Positions 17,491 to 24,947 of a stretch of 64,000 nucleotides of DNA are shown one piece after another; within the stretch, counting starts at the first letter, position 1; the number at the start of each line of letters is the position of its first letter. A program made the translations under genes and the position numbers. Under the pieces are notes generated by a model. That model saw nothing but the letters and a program-made list of their open reading frames with translations, did not search any database and was not told the origin of the DNA. Source of the DNA: a virus; the IMG/VR virus record IMGVR_UViG_3300031521_000025, positions 47,458 through 111,457 of that record; one strand, given 5' to 3'.

Positions 17491-17659
17491 TTCATTTTTC
17501 TTTTTTGCAATAATTTTATTACCACATTGTTATAAACTTTTGTGTTTGTATTTACATGCTTTAGTTATAAATTAAAAAGTTTTTTACTATTTATTTTTAC
17601 TTTATTTAGAAAAAAAAACTTATATTTAAAACATAATTATTATAAACCAATAAATAAAA
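17491..17659 (+). promoter_or_regulatory. Intergenic leader of the ribonucleotide reductase, with promoter motif at 17620-17632
   Basis: 169 nt without a gene. It carries a perfect promoter motif CTTATATTTAAAA at 17620, 28 nt before the ATG at 17660. I see no riboswitch fold (in particular no cobalamin-type B12 box) and no strong hairpin. Confidence 0.5.
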
Positions 17660-18820
17660 ATGTATAGTCATAACAATGTATTAAAAAATGCGATTCAATA
17701 CTTCAATGGAGATGAATTAGCAGCTACTGTTTGGATGAACAAATATTGTTTGAAAAACAACAATGGAGATTTTTTAGAAAAGTCCCCAGAGGATATGCAC
17801 AAAAGACTTGCTAAAGAATTTGCAAGAATTGAAAAGAAATATCCAAACCCTATGTCAGAGGAAAAAATATTTGAATTAATTAATCGTTTTGATTATATTG
17901 TTCCTCAAGGCAGTCCAATGTCTGGTATAGGAAATAATCATAAAATTCAATCTATTTCAAATTGTTTTGTTATCAAAAACCCTTATGATTCTTATGCAGG
18001 GATATTTAAAACAGAGCAAGAAATGGTTCAATTAATGAAACGTAGAGGCGGAGTTGGGTTTAGTATACATTCTTTAAGACCTAAAGAAATGCCGACAAGC
18101 TCTGTTTCAGAAAAAAGTTCAGGAATTGTATTATTTTCAGAAAGATTTAGTAATGGAACAAGAGAAGTTGCTCAAGATGGAAGAAGAGGAGCTCTAATGT
18201 TAAGTTGTAGAGTTGATCATCCAGATATTGAAAGTTTTATAGATGCTAAATTAGATTTAAAGAAAATTACAGGAGCAAATGTATCTATAATGATTACGGA
18301 TGCTTTTATGGAAGCTGTAAAAGTTGATGGAGAATACGAATTAACTTTCATAGGAGAAAAAGGATCAATCTCAAAGAAAATTAAAGCAAAGAAAGTTTGG
18401 GATAAAATAATGTTTAATGCGCATAAAAGTGCAGAACCAGGAATTCTTTTTATGGATACTATTCATAATGAATCTCCTGTTAAAAATTACGGAGAAGAAT
18501 GGGTAGAAACTTCCACTAACCCCTGTGTTACTGGAGATACAATTGTAAAGACTTTAAATGGTGACTTAACTATAAAAGAAATTTTTGATAATAAAATTTT
18601 AGCAGATATTTATTCTTATAACACAGAAACTGAAAAAATAGAAGTTGATAAAATAGAAAATGTTTATTTAACTAGAAAAAACGCTAATGTTATAGAATTA
18701 GAATTAGATAATGGAGAAAGTATAAAATTAACCCCAGATCACAAAGTTTATACAAAAAACAGAGGCTGGACCCCTGCAGGTGTTTTAACAACAGAAGATA
18801 TTTTATTAAAAATTGAGTAG
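17660..18820 (+). CDS. nrdJ: Class II ribonucleotide reductase, N-terminal fragment fused to split N-intein
   Basis: 386 residues. Residues 1-288 are the N-extein of an adenosylcobalamin-dependent RNR: ISNCFVI with redox C102, then RRGGVGFSIHSLRP and TREVAQDGRRGALMLS. The extein ends ETSTNP. Residue 289 is the Cys that starts a 98-aa N-intein: CVTGDTIVKTLNGD at the front and TPDHKVYTKNRGW (block B with the TxxH) near the end, then a genuine stop. The C-half lies at 19614 after an endonuclease gene. The two polypeptides must be joined by trans-splicing into an about 826-aa enzyme that makes dNTPs. The intein resembles the metagenomic NrdJ-1 split intein. Promoter at 17620. Confidence 0.9.
   Translation: MYSHNNVLKNAIQYFNGDELAATVWMNKYCLKNNNGDFLEKSPEDMHKRLAKEFARIEKKYPNPMSEEKIFELINRFDYIVPQGSPMSGIGNNHKIQSISNCFVIKNPYDSYAGIFKTEQEMVQLMKRRGGVGFSIHSLRPKEMPTSSVSEKSSGIVLFSERFSNGTREVAQDGRRGALMLSCRVDHPDIESFIDAKLDLKKITGANVSIMITDAFMEAVKVDGEYELTFIGEKGSISKKIKAKKVWDKIMFNAHKSAEPGILFMDTIHNESPVKNYGEEWVETSTNPCVTGDTIVKTLNGDLTIKEIFDNKILADIYSYNTETEKIEVDKIENVYLTRKNANVIELELDNGESIKLTPDHKVYTKNRGWTPAGVLTTEDILLKIE
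18524..18817 (+). other. N-terminal half of split intein 1
   Basis: 98 codons from the catalytic Cys (TGT at 18524) to the last codon before the stop. Contains block A (CVTGDTIV) and block B (LTPDHKVYT). No endonuclease or C-terminal block is fused. Confidence 0.9.
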
Positions 18821-18829
18821 AAATCCGTG

Positions 18830-18877
18830 CCGATTCTATATTTAAATAAAAAGAAAATATGGAAAATATAGAATCGG
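18830..18877 (+). promoter_or_regulatory. Inverted repeat enclosing the endonuclease start codon, overlapping a promoter motif
   Basis: Perfect 14-bp repeat: CCGATTCTATATTT at 18830-18843 pairs with 18864-18877; the 20-nt loop holds ATG 18859. The promoter motif TTCTATATTTAAAT (18834-18847) overlaps the upstream arm. RNA read through from nrdJ could fold and hide the start; RNA begun at the local promoter would lack the upstream arm. Confidence 0.7.
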
Positions 18878-19656
18878 TAAAATCTTTATTAGAAGAAATT
18901 CAAAAAAGAGTTTTTTTAACAACAAGTACTTTAGTAAGGGTAGATAAAAACGGAAAAACAGTTAGAGTGGGTTGTGTAGCTCACGATGAAAAGAAAATAA
19001 AAGAAGATCCTCGTTACAAAACAACAAAAGATTGGTTATATTACAAATATATAAAAGAAGAATATAGTAGAAATTATTTAATTAAAGAATATAACTTAAA
19101 AGTTTCTTTATCTGTTTTTAAAAAAATATTTGAAATATTTGAAATTCCTGCAAGATGTTTAGGTACTGTTACTAATAGAACAAAAAGCCTAAGAAGTGAA
19201 AAGTCAAAAAAAGAATATGAAAAAAAAACTGGTTGGTGGGATAAAAAAGTATTTAGAGTTAATAAAGAATATAGCGGTAGAGGAATTCAAGGTTATTATT
19301 TTAACAAATCACTTCAAAAATTTGTATGGCTGCGAAGCTCTTACGAATATATTTACGCTAAGTGGTTAGATAATAATAACTGGGAGTGGGATGTAGAATT
19401 TAAAAGATACGAAGTAAAAGATAAAATTTATAGACCTGATTTTTTTATTTTCAACAATGGTGTTTTAAAAAAAATAGTTGAAATAAAAGGTTATTGGAAT
19501 AATACAAGTTGGAAAGTAGAAGAATTAAATAAAATATTAAAAATTGATGTTGCAATTATCAACAAAGAGGAAATTAAAAATTATACAATTAATGTTAGAA
19601 AAGATATAAAAGAATGGAAGGAAATAAGATTAAAGAAATTAGAATTAAAAAAATAA
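18859..19656 (+). CDS. Free-standing PD-(D/E)XK homing endonuclease within split intein 1
   Basis: 265 residues between the two intein halves. The N-terminal 110 residues are basic and include a helix-turn-helix-like stretch (YIKEEYSRNYLIKEYNLKVS) likely to bind DNA. The nuclease core is LRSSYEYIYAKWLD, then YRPDFFIFNNG and VEIKGYW: the PD...ExK catalytic pattern. It would cut intein-free nrdJ alleles and promote homing of the split intein. The last 43 nt overlap the C-intein ORF (19614). Expression is probably controlled by the hairpin and promoter at its start. It is not in frame with either intein half. Confidence 0.8.
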   Translation: MENIESVKSLLEEIQKRVFLTTSTLVRVDKNGKTVRVGCVAHDEKKIKEDPRYKTTKDWLYYKYIKEEYSRNYLIKEYNLKVSLSVFKKIFEIFEIPARCLGTVTNRTKSLRSEKSKKEYEKKTGWWDKKVFRVNKEYSGRGIQGYYFNKSLQKFVWLRSSYEYIYAKWLDNNNWEWDVEFKRYEVKDKIYRPDFFIFNNGVLKKIVEIKGYWNNTSWKVEELNKILKIDVAIINKEEIKNYTINVRKDIKEWKEIRLKKLELKK

Positions 19657-19739
19657 ACATAATTCAAAACGAAGATGTTTATGATATTACAGTTAAAAAA
19701 AATCATAATTTTTTTGCAAATGGTTTGTTAATTCATAAT
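19614..19739 (+). other. C-terminal half of split intein 1
   Basis: 42 codons from ATG 19614 to the terminal Asn before extein Cys (TGC at 19740). Overlaps the end of the endonuclease gene in another frame. Confidence 0.9.
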
Positions 19740-21356
19740 TGCGGAGAAATCCCACTGTGTGAGTTTGATTCTTGCAGGTTATTATCTCTTAATTTATTTG
19801 GATACGTAGTTAATCCTTTTACACCTGAAGCATATTTTGATTTTGAATTATTCAAAGAACATGTTAATTATGGTCAAAGAATGATGGATGATATTGTTGA
19901 TCTTGAGTTAGAAAAAATAGATATCATTTTAAATAAAATTGAAAACGACAAAGATGATGAAATTCTAAAACAAGTCGAAAGAGATTTATGGACAAATATT
20001 AAAAGAAAAGCAATATTAGGCAGAAGAACAGGTTTTGGGATAACAGCCGAAGGTGATATGCTTGCTGCTTTAAATATTCGTTATGGAACTCCAGCCGCTA
20101 CAATTTTTTCAATTGAAGTACATAAAACTTTAGCAATTTATAGTTACAAAACTAGTATAGATCTTGCAGAAGAAAGAGGTTGTTTTCCTATTTGGGATAA
20201 AGAAGTAGATGTAAAAAGTAATTACATTCAAAGAATTTTGCCAGAATTAAAACAAATAGGATATGAAGAAAAATATTTTAAATTTGGTAGAAGAAATGTA
20301 GCAAATCTTACAATTGCTCCTGCAGGATCTGTATCTTTATTAACAAGAACTACTTCTGGAGTAGAACCTGCGTTTATGATTTCTTATAAAAGAAGAAAAA
20401 AAATAAACCCTGAAGATGAAGGTGTAAAAGTTAATTTTGTTGATGTAAACGGTGACGCTTGGGAAGAGTATAATGTTTTTCATCCTAAATTTAGTTTATG
20501 GGCTAAAGTAAATGGATATGATACAGATTATATTAAAACATTACCTCAGAGCGAATTAGATAAAATTATTGAAAAATCTCCTTATTATAAAGCAACTTCT
20601 GCTGATGTTGATTGGGTAGAAAAAGTTAAGATGCAAGGAGCTATTCAAAAATGGATAGATCATTCAATTAGTGTTACTGTAAATATCCCAAAAGAAACTA
20701 CTGTTGAAACTGTAAATAAAATTTACACTGCAGCTTGGGAATCTGGCTGTAAAGGAATGACTATTTATAGAGATGGAAGTAGAAGTGGAGTAATGATTTC
20801 AAATGACGAACAAGATAGTAAATTTGAATATGTTGATTCTGCTAAAAGACCTAAAGAATTAGAATGCGACATTCATCACTTATCAGCATTAGGCAGCAAA
20901 TGGATTGTATTAATTGGATTACATGAAAATAAACCTTATGAAATTTTTGCACTTAAAGATGTCCAAGATAATGTTGAATTTGCAAAAAACTATACTAAAG
21001 GTAAAATTGTAAGAAGAAAAAAAGGTGTTTATGATTTAGTAAGTATAAAAGATCAAGTTTTACTAAAAGATATTGCTTCTTATTTTGAAACTGATGACGA
21101 AAGAGCTTCAACCAGAAGATATTCTTTAATGTTAAGACATAGAATACATCCTAAATATATTGTTTTTCAAGCAGAAGAAGAACCAGGATCTATTGTAGCT
21201 TTCAACAAAGCAATTGCTAGAACTTTAAAAAAATATTTAACTGAAGAAGATTTAAAATCTGTAGGAAAAGTATGTAAAGAATGTGGTTCTGAAAACTTAG
21301 CTATACAAGAAGGTTGTTTAGTTTGCTTAAATTGTGGAAGCTCTAAATGCGGATGA
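19614..21356 (+). CDS. nrdJ: Class II ribonucleotide reductase, C-terminal fragment with split C-intein
   Basis: 580 residues. Residues 1-42 are the C-intein: MEGNKIKEIRIKKI, then NEDVYDITV and block F/G HNFFANGLLIHN ending in the catalytic His-Asn. Residue 43 is Cys, first of the C-extein CGEIPLCEFDSC, which corresponds to the NPCGE thiyl-radical cysteine site of class II RNR; splicing thus rebuilds the active site. Further on are ILGRRTGFGITAEGDML, NLTIAPAGSVSLLTRTT and GMTIYRDGSR. The end is a Cys-rich zinc-ribbon-like tail (CKECGSENLA, CLVCLNCGSSKCG). No NrdB-type subunit is in the window, consistent with class II. Ends at a terminator at 21379. Confidence 0.9.
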   Translation: MEGNKIKEIRIKKINIIQNEDVYDITVKKNHNFFANGLLIHNCGEIPLCEFDSCRLLSLNLFGYVVNPFTPEAYFDFELFKEHVNYGQRMMDDIVDLELEKIDIILNKIENDKDDEILKQVERDLWTNIKRKAILGRRTGFGITAEGDMLAALNIRYGTPAATIFSIEVHKTLAIYSYKTSIDLAEERGCFPIWDKEVDVKSNYIQRILPELKQIGYEEKYFKFGRRNVANLTIAPAGSVSLLTRTTSGVEPAFMISYKRRKKINPEDEGVKVNFVDVNGDAWEEYNVFHPKFSLWAKVNGYDTDYIKTLPQSELDKIIEKSPYYKATSADVDWVEKVKMQGAIQKWIDHSISVTVNIPKETTVETVNKIYTAAWESGCKGMTIYRDGSRSGVMISNDEQDSKFEYVDSAKRPKELECDIHHLSALGSKWIVLIGLHENKPYEIFALKDVQDNVEFAKNYTKGKIVRRKKGVYDLVSIKDQVLLKDIASYFETDDERASTRRYSLMLRHRIHPKYIVFQAEEEPGSIVAFNKAIARTLKKYLTEEDLKSVGKVCKECGSENLAIQEGCLVCLNCGSSKCG

Positions 21357-21378
21357 TAATTTTCAAATTACAATAAAG

Positions 21379-21415
21379 AAAACCCTTAAATAAAATAAAA
21401 ATATTTAAGGGTTTT
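21379..21415 (+). terminator. Intrinsic terminator after nrdJ
   Basis: Perfect 14-bp stem (21379-21392 with 21402-21415) containing CCCTTAAA/TTTAAGGG, followed by T-rich sequence. Confidence 0.8.
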
Positions 21416-21426
21416 TTGTTTTATTT

Positions 21427-21436
21427 CTTATATTAA
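21427..21436 (+). promoter_or_regulatory. Phage promoter motif (variant)
   Basis: CTTATATTAA, 8 nt before the ATG at 21445 and just after the nrdJ terminator; a shortened match to the consensus. Confidence 0.4.
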
Positions 21437-21444
21437 TAATAAAA

Positions 21445-21633
21445 ATGAAAAAGATAAATGTTGCAAGATTAGAACTTTGTTTAGAGTCGAAAAGTGTATC
21501 TCCTGAAATGAAAAATATTATTACAATAGCTGTAACTAATTTTATTTCTGTAAATTGTGGCGATGTAGCTCAAACGTCACATATTCAAAATTATATGCTT
21601 TTAGACGATTTAGGTTTATTAATAGAATATTAA
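21445..21633 (+). CDS. Unknown small protein, 62 aa
   Basis: Reads MKKINVARLELCLESKSVSP, then MKNIITIAVTNFISVNCGDV and HIQNYMLLDDLGLLIEY. A compact helical protein of no known family, first of a two-gene unit with the 59-aa gene at 21639. Confidence 0.55.
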   Translation: MKKINVARLELCLESKSVSPEMKNIITIAVTNFISVNCGDVAQTSHIQNYMLLDDLGLLIEY

Positions 21634-21638
21634 AAAAA

Positions 21639-21818
21639 ATGAAAATGAAAAAGAAAAATACACTTTGGTTGCATAATCATGCTGGAGACGAAGCTTTTTT
21701 AGGTTTAGGTAAAGATCATGTTATTGTTGACAGAGAAGATTGGGAACAAGCACTTTCTTATAGAAAAATAATTGAAGAAATTGAAGAAATAATGGAAGAA
21801 AAGTTAAAAAAAGTGTAA
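21639..21818 (+). CDS. Unknown small acidic protein, 59 aa
   Basis: I start it at ATG 21639, just after the previous stop (21633), rather than at an earlier in-frame ATG that would overlap that gene. Sequence: MKMKKKNTLWLHNHAGDEAF, then GKDHVIVDREDWEQALSY and a Glu-rich helix. No family recognised. Confidence 0.55.
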   Translation: MKMKKKNTLWLHNHAGDEAFLGLGKDHVIVDREDWEQALSYRKIIEEIEEIMEEKLKKV

Positions 21819-21825
21819 AAAAAAA

Positions 21826-21837
21826 CTTATATTAATA
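21826..21837 (+). promoter_or_regulatory. Phage promoter motif (variant)
   Basis: CTTATATTAATA, 35 nt before the ATG of queC at 21872. Confidence 0.45.
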
Positions 21838-21871
21838 TTAGAAAAAAGTAATTAATAAAAAAAATAAAAAA

Positions 21872-22669
21872 ATGAAAACATTTGGAATTTTAAGCATTAG
21901 TGGAGGGATGGATTCTACCGCACTACTAATAAACATGTTGGAGAAAAACATGGATGTTAGATGTCTTTCGTTCAATTATGGACAAAAACATAAAGTTGAA
22001 CTTGAAAGAATTAAAAAAAATATTGAATATCTTAAATCTAAAGGATTTAATGTTGAACATAATGTTGTTGATATTTCTATTTTAGGTAAACTTTACAATT
22101 CTGCTTTAACAACAGAAGGTGTTGCTGTACCTGAAGGTCACTATGCTGAAGAAAATATGAAAGCAACAGTAGTTCCTAACAGAAATGCAATTTTTAGTTC
22201 TATGGTTTACGGTTACGCTTTATCTCTTGTAAAAGATGAAGACGGAGGTCAAGCATATATAGCTTTAGGTATTCATTCAGGTGATCATGATATTTATCCA
22301 GATTGTAGAGCAGAATTTAGAGATGCTTTAGAATATGCATTTAAAATTGGCAACTGGGATTCAGAAAAAGTAGAATACTATACACCGTATATCGATGGAG
22401 ATAAATTTAGCATTCTTCAAGAAGCTGAAGTAAATTGCAAAAAACTAGGACTTGATTTTCAAGTAATTTTCGGAAATACAAATACTTGTTATAACCCTAA
22501 TAGCAATGGAGAATCATGCGGAAAATGTGGTTCTTGTCAAGAGCGTTTATTAGCTTTCAACAAACTAGGATATAAAGATCCTGTAACATATTCTTCTGAT
22601 TATAACGAGTTAATTACAAACGTTTTAAAGTCGGAAGAAAATTTTAAAAATTCACAAAAAAAAGCATAA
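21872..22669 (+). CDS. queC: 7-cyano-7-deazaguanine synthase QueC
   Basis: 265 residues. The PP-loop SISGGMDST (8-16) binds ATP; SFNYGQKH at 33-40 and VPNRNAIF at 101-108 are QueC hallmarks; C206, C216, C219 and C222 form the zinc site. The enzyme turns 7-carboxy-7-deazaguanine, ATP and ammonia into preQ0. In phages preQ0 feeds DNA rather than tRNA modification when a DpdA-type transglycosylase is present, as it is here at 54782. QueD is at 41970. QueE and FolE are not in the window. The gene has its own promoter motif and is followed by a hairpin at 22676. Confidence 0.92.
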   Translation: MKTFGILSISGGMDSTALLINMLEKNMDVRCLSFNYGQKHKVELERIKKNIEYLKSKGFNVEHNVVDISILGKLYNSALTTEGVAVPEGHYAEENMKATVVPNRNAIFSSMVYGYALSLVKDEDGGQAYIALGIHSGDHDIYPDCRAEFRDALEYAFKIGNWDSEKVEYYTPYIDGDKFSILQEAEVNCKKLGLDFQVIFGNTNTCYNPNSNGESCGKCGSCQERLLAFNKLGYKDPVTYSSDYNELITNVLKSEENFKNSQKKA

Positions 22670-22675
22670 ATTTTC

Positions 22676-22696
22676 GAGAGTTTTCTGAAAATTCTC
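22676..22696 (+). terminator. Hairpin after queC, abutting a promoter-like motif
   Basis: Stem GAGAGTTTT / AAAATTCTC with CTG loop (one G-T pair), followed at once by CATATTTATAA (22696-22706), a promoter-motif variant for the SSB gene. Probably a weak terminator before a new start. Confidence 0.5.
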
Positions 22697-22765
22697 ATAT
22701 TTATAATAAATAAAGTAATGGTTCCGGGTAACCTATTTAGTATTAATTAAAAAACAAAAAAAACA
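22697..22765 (+). promoter_or_regulatory. Leader of the SSB gene with small hairpin
   Basis: After the promoter-like ATATTTATAA comes GGTTCCGGGTAACC (22720-22733), the most GC-rich spot in the region; it can form a 4-bp stem and may be a protein-binding or autoregulatory site, as known for the T4 gene 32 leader. Speculative. Confidence 0.3.
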
Positions 22766-23605
22766 ATGACAAACGCAGCAACAAAATTGCAAGAGACGTT
22801 ATCACGTCTAAACAAAATGACCAGTCAAAAAAAAGGTAGTGGAACTGGCAAAAAAATCAATTATTGGAAACCAAAACAAGGTAAAAATGAATTAATCGTT
22901 TTACCGTTCGCAGCTTTAGGTGATCCGTTTTTCGAATGGGGAGAACACAAAGGTCTTTTAGAGCCTTCTTATTTATCAATCCCTTGTGCACAACATTTTG
23001 ATGGTAGTCCATGTCCAATTTGTGAGGTTGTAAAAGATCTTAAAAAAGCGGATTGGAAAGGAAATAAAGAAATGTGGGCTCCAATCGAAACAAAAGTTCG
23101 CTATTATTCACCTGTAGTTGATTTAGCTAATATTGAAGCAGGTATTCAATGGTTTAGTTACGGAAAAACAGTGTTAAGTCAATTCCAAACTTGGCTTGTA
23201 AATCTTGAAGAAGATGAACTTCCTTTTTACAGTGTTGAAAATCCTGAAAAAATTATTGTTAACTATGATAAAGAAGCTGATGCTGCTTTAAAATATAAGT
23301 TAGACAAAAAAGCTATCAAAAAACTTCCTGAAGGTTTAGATCTTGAAGAACTAGTTGAAGGTATGGAAGATTTAGGTGCACTTTTAAATCAATACAAAAG
23401 AGATGATAATGCATTAGCTCAAATTGTTGATGATTATTTAAAAGTATTTGCTGAATCTCTTTCTGATGATGATGAAGAAGAAGAAAAAACAACTGAAACT
23501 CCTGAAGTAAAAGAAACATCAGAAAGTAATGATGATGACGATGATGACGACGATAAAGATGTTGATGACACTCCAAAGTTGAAATCTCTTAAGAAAAAAC
23601 AATAA
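22766..23605 (+). CDS. Single-stranded DNA-binding protein, T4 gp32-like
   Basis: 279 residues. The basic N-terminus (LSRLNKMTSQKKG) resembles the gp32 cooperativity (LAST) region, followed by INYWKPKQGKNELIVLPF, the OB-fold start. C74, H77, C83 and C86 (PCAQHFDGSPCPIC) form the gp32-type zinc site. The last 50 residues are an acidic tail (runs of Asp and Glu) ending KLKSLKKKQ, the partner-recruiting region of gp32. It coats ssDNA and organises the helicase, recombinase and polymerase. It lies upstream of recA and FEN genes. Terminator at 23615. Confidence 0.88.
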   Translation: MTNAATKLQETLSRLNKMTSQKKGSGTGKKINYWKPKQGKNELIVLPFAALGDPFFEWGEHKGLLEPSYLSIPCAQHFDGSPCPICEVVKDLKKADWKGNKEMWAPIETKVRYYSPVVDLANIEAGIQWFSYGKTVLSQFQTWLVNLEEDELPFYSVENPEKIIVNYDKEADAALKYKLDKKAIKKLPEGLDLEELVEGMEDLGALLNQYKRDDNALAQIVDDYLKVFAESLSDDDEEEEKTTETPEVKETSESNDDDDDDDDKDVDDTPKLKSLKKKQ

Positions 23606-23614
23606 CAACTCTTT

Positions 23615-23647
23615 AAAAAAGAGAGAATTTACTTCTCTCTTTTTTTT
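23615..23647 (+). terminator. Intrinsic terminator after SSB
   Basis: 13-bp stem AAAAAAGAGAGAA with TTCTCTCTTTTTT, 5-nt loop, ending in a T9 run. Confidence 0.85.
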
Positions 23648-23684
23648 TACAATTCAAACAAATTTTAATCTAATATAATTAAAA

Positions 23685-24944
23685 ATGGCAAAAGAAAATA
23701 AAGTTGTCGTAGACGATATCTTTGCAAAATTAATAGCTGAACAAAACAGTATTTCTCCAGGAGCAGCTGTTGCAGGCGATGAAATGTTCGCTGCAGTAAA
23801 AATTTGGATCCCAACAGGTTCTACAATTTTGGATACTATTATAGCTAACAAACCAGGTGGTGGTTGGCCTGCTGGAAGAACTGTTGAAATATATGGACAA
23901 GAATCTATTGGAAAATCTACATTAGTTTTTTCAGGATTAGCAAACGTTCAAAAAATGGGAGGTATTGCTATGTATTTTGATGTTGAGCAAGCAGGTTCTC
24001 AAGAAATGATGGAAAATAATGGAGTAGATTTAAGTAGGTTAATTGTTTCTAAATTAACTTCTATTGAAGAGATTTTTAAAGTTTTAGAAAAAAACCTTCA
24101 AACAATTATTAACACTAAATCATATAAAGATAAACCTGTTCTTGTTTGTATGGATTCATTAGCTCAAATGACTACGGATGCAGAATTGGAAGCGGATTAT
24201 GATTTTAATATGAATATTAATCTTAAAAAAGCAGTTCAAATTGGAAAAGCTTTAAGAAAGATAACTCCATATTTAAATGAAGCAAATGCTTGTTTAATCA
24301 TTATCAACCAGTTACGCGATATGCCTGGGACGACATATGGAGATCCTACCACCACGCCAGGGGGTAAAGCCCTCAAGTTTGCTGCGTCTGTTCGCATAAA
24401 ATTAATGGGAAAAACCCCCGTTCGTGTTTTAGATCCTATTACACAAGAGATTTATGACAATGCTGTAGAAGAATGGTATAATGAATGTGAAATTTGGAAA
24501 GAAAATGGCGGAGGGAAAACTGGAGCGAAAAAACCAGCAAAACCAAAGAAAACAGATTTTAAAGGAAGTGAAGTAACTGTTGGAAATGATGTTACAGCAA
24601 CTCTTGTTAAGAATAAAGTAGGACCTCCAAATAGAGAAGCAGAGTTTAGAATTATCTTTACTGAAGGTATTATTGAAGAAGAAGCATGGTTTGATTATGC
24701 TACAAAATTCAAAATTATTGAAAATGAAAATGCTTTTACTTATAAGTTTTCTGAAAAAAGTAAAATTGTTTTTGAAAATGAATTAGGCCCAATTCTTTTT
24801 AAAAGAGATGAATGGTTGGAGAACGTAATGGTGGATGTTGACATTAGAGAACAAGTAAAAAACCAAATTGTTAAAATGTTAACACAATCAACTAAAGGAG
24901 CTAAAGCAGCACCTGCTAAATTAGGCGAAGAAGACGAGGAATAA
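23685..24944 (+). CDS. RecA/UvsX-family recombinase
   Basis: 419 residues. Walker A GQESIGKST at about 71-79, FDVEQAG (the RecA catalytic Glu motif), Walker B VLVCMDSL near 150, and the L1/L2 region INQLRDMPGTTYGDPTTTPG. This last part is typical of UvsX-type phage recombinases (INQLR..IGVMFGNPETTPGG). It forms filaments on gp32-coated ssDNA and drives strand exchange for recombination-dependent replication. A longer C-terminal region (VDVDIREQVKNQ, then an acidic tail) exceeds RecA. It overlaps functionally with the FEN gene 3 nt downstream. Confidence 0.9.
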   Translation: MAKENKVVVDDIFAKLIAEQNSISPGAAVAGDEMFAAVKIWIPTGSTILDTIIANKPGGGWPAGRTVEIYGQESIGKSTLVFSGLANVQKMGGIAMYFDVEQAGSQEMMENNGVDLSRLIVSKLTSIEEIFKVLEKNLQTIINTKSYKDKPVLVCMDSLAQMTTDAELEADYDFNMNINLKKAVQIGKALRKITPYLNEANACLIIINQLRDMPGTTYGDPTTTPGGKALKFAASVRIKLMGKTPVRVLDPITQEIYDNAVEEWYNECEIWKENGGGKTGAKKPAKPKKTDFKGSEVTVGNDVTATLVKNKVGPPNREAEFRIIFTEGIIEEEAWFDYATKFKIIENENAFTYKFSEKSKIVFENELGPILFKRDEWLENVMVDVDIREQVKNQIVKMLTQSTKGAKAAPAKLGEEDEE

Positions 24945-24947
24945 GCT

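Noticed and set aside
17491-17659. Cobalamin riboswitch before the B12-dependent reductase
   Set aside because: No B12-box-like sequence or suitable fold could be seen in the 169-nt leader.
18859-19656. Group I or group II intron around the endonuclease
   Set aside because: The flanking sequences are intein halves in the protein frames; no intron core was seen.
17660-21356. Reading the three broken genes as sequencing frameshifts
   Set aside because: All three breaks follow the same order (N-intein, stop, separate frame, C-intein with own ATG), and two have matching hairpins, which errors would not create.
17660-21356. Class I (NrdA/NrdB) reductase
   Set aside because: The Cys-rich tail, lack of an NrdB gene in the window and the overall motif set fit class II better.
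21555-21638. Earlier start for the 59-aa gene at 21555
   Set aside because: It would read antisense-like residues inside the preceding gene; the ATG at 21639 follows directly after that gene's stop.
23316-23576. Minus-strand His/Leu-rich frame
   Set aside because: It is antisense to the Asp-rich tail of the SSB gene (GAT repeats read as ATC/CAT) and has no support.
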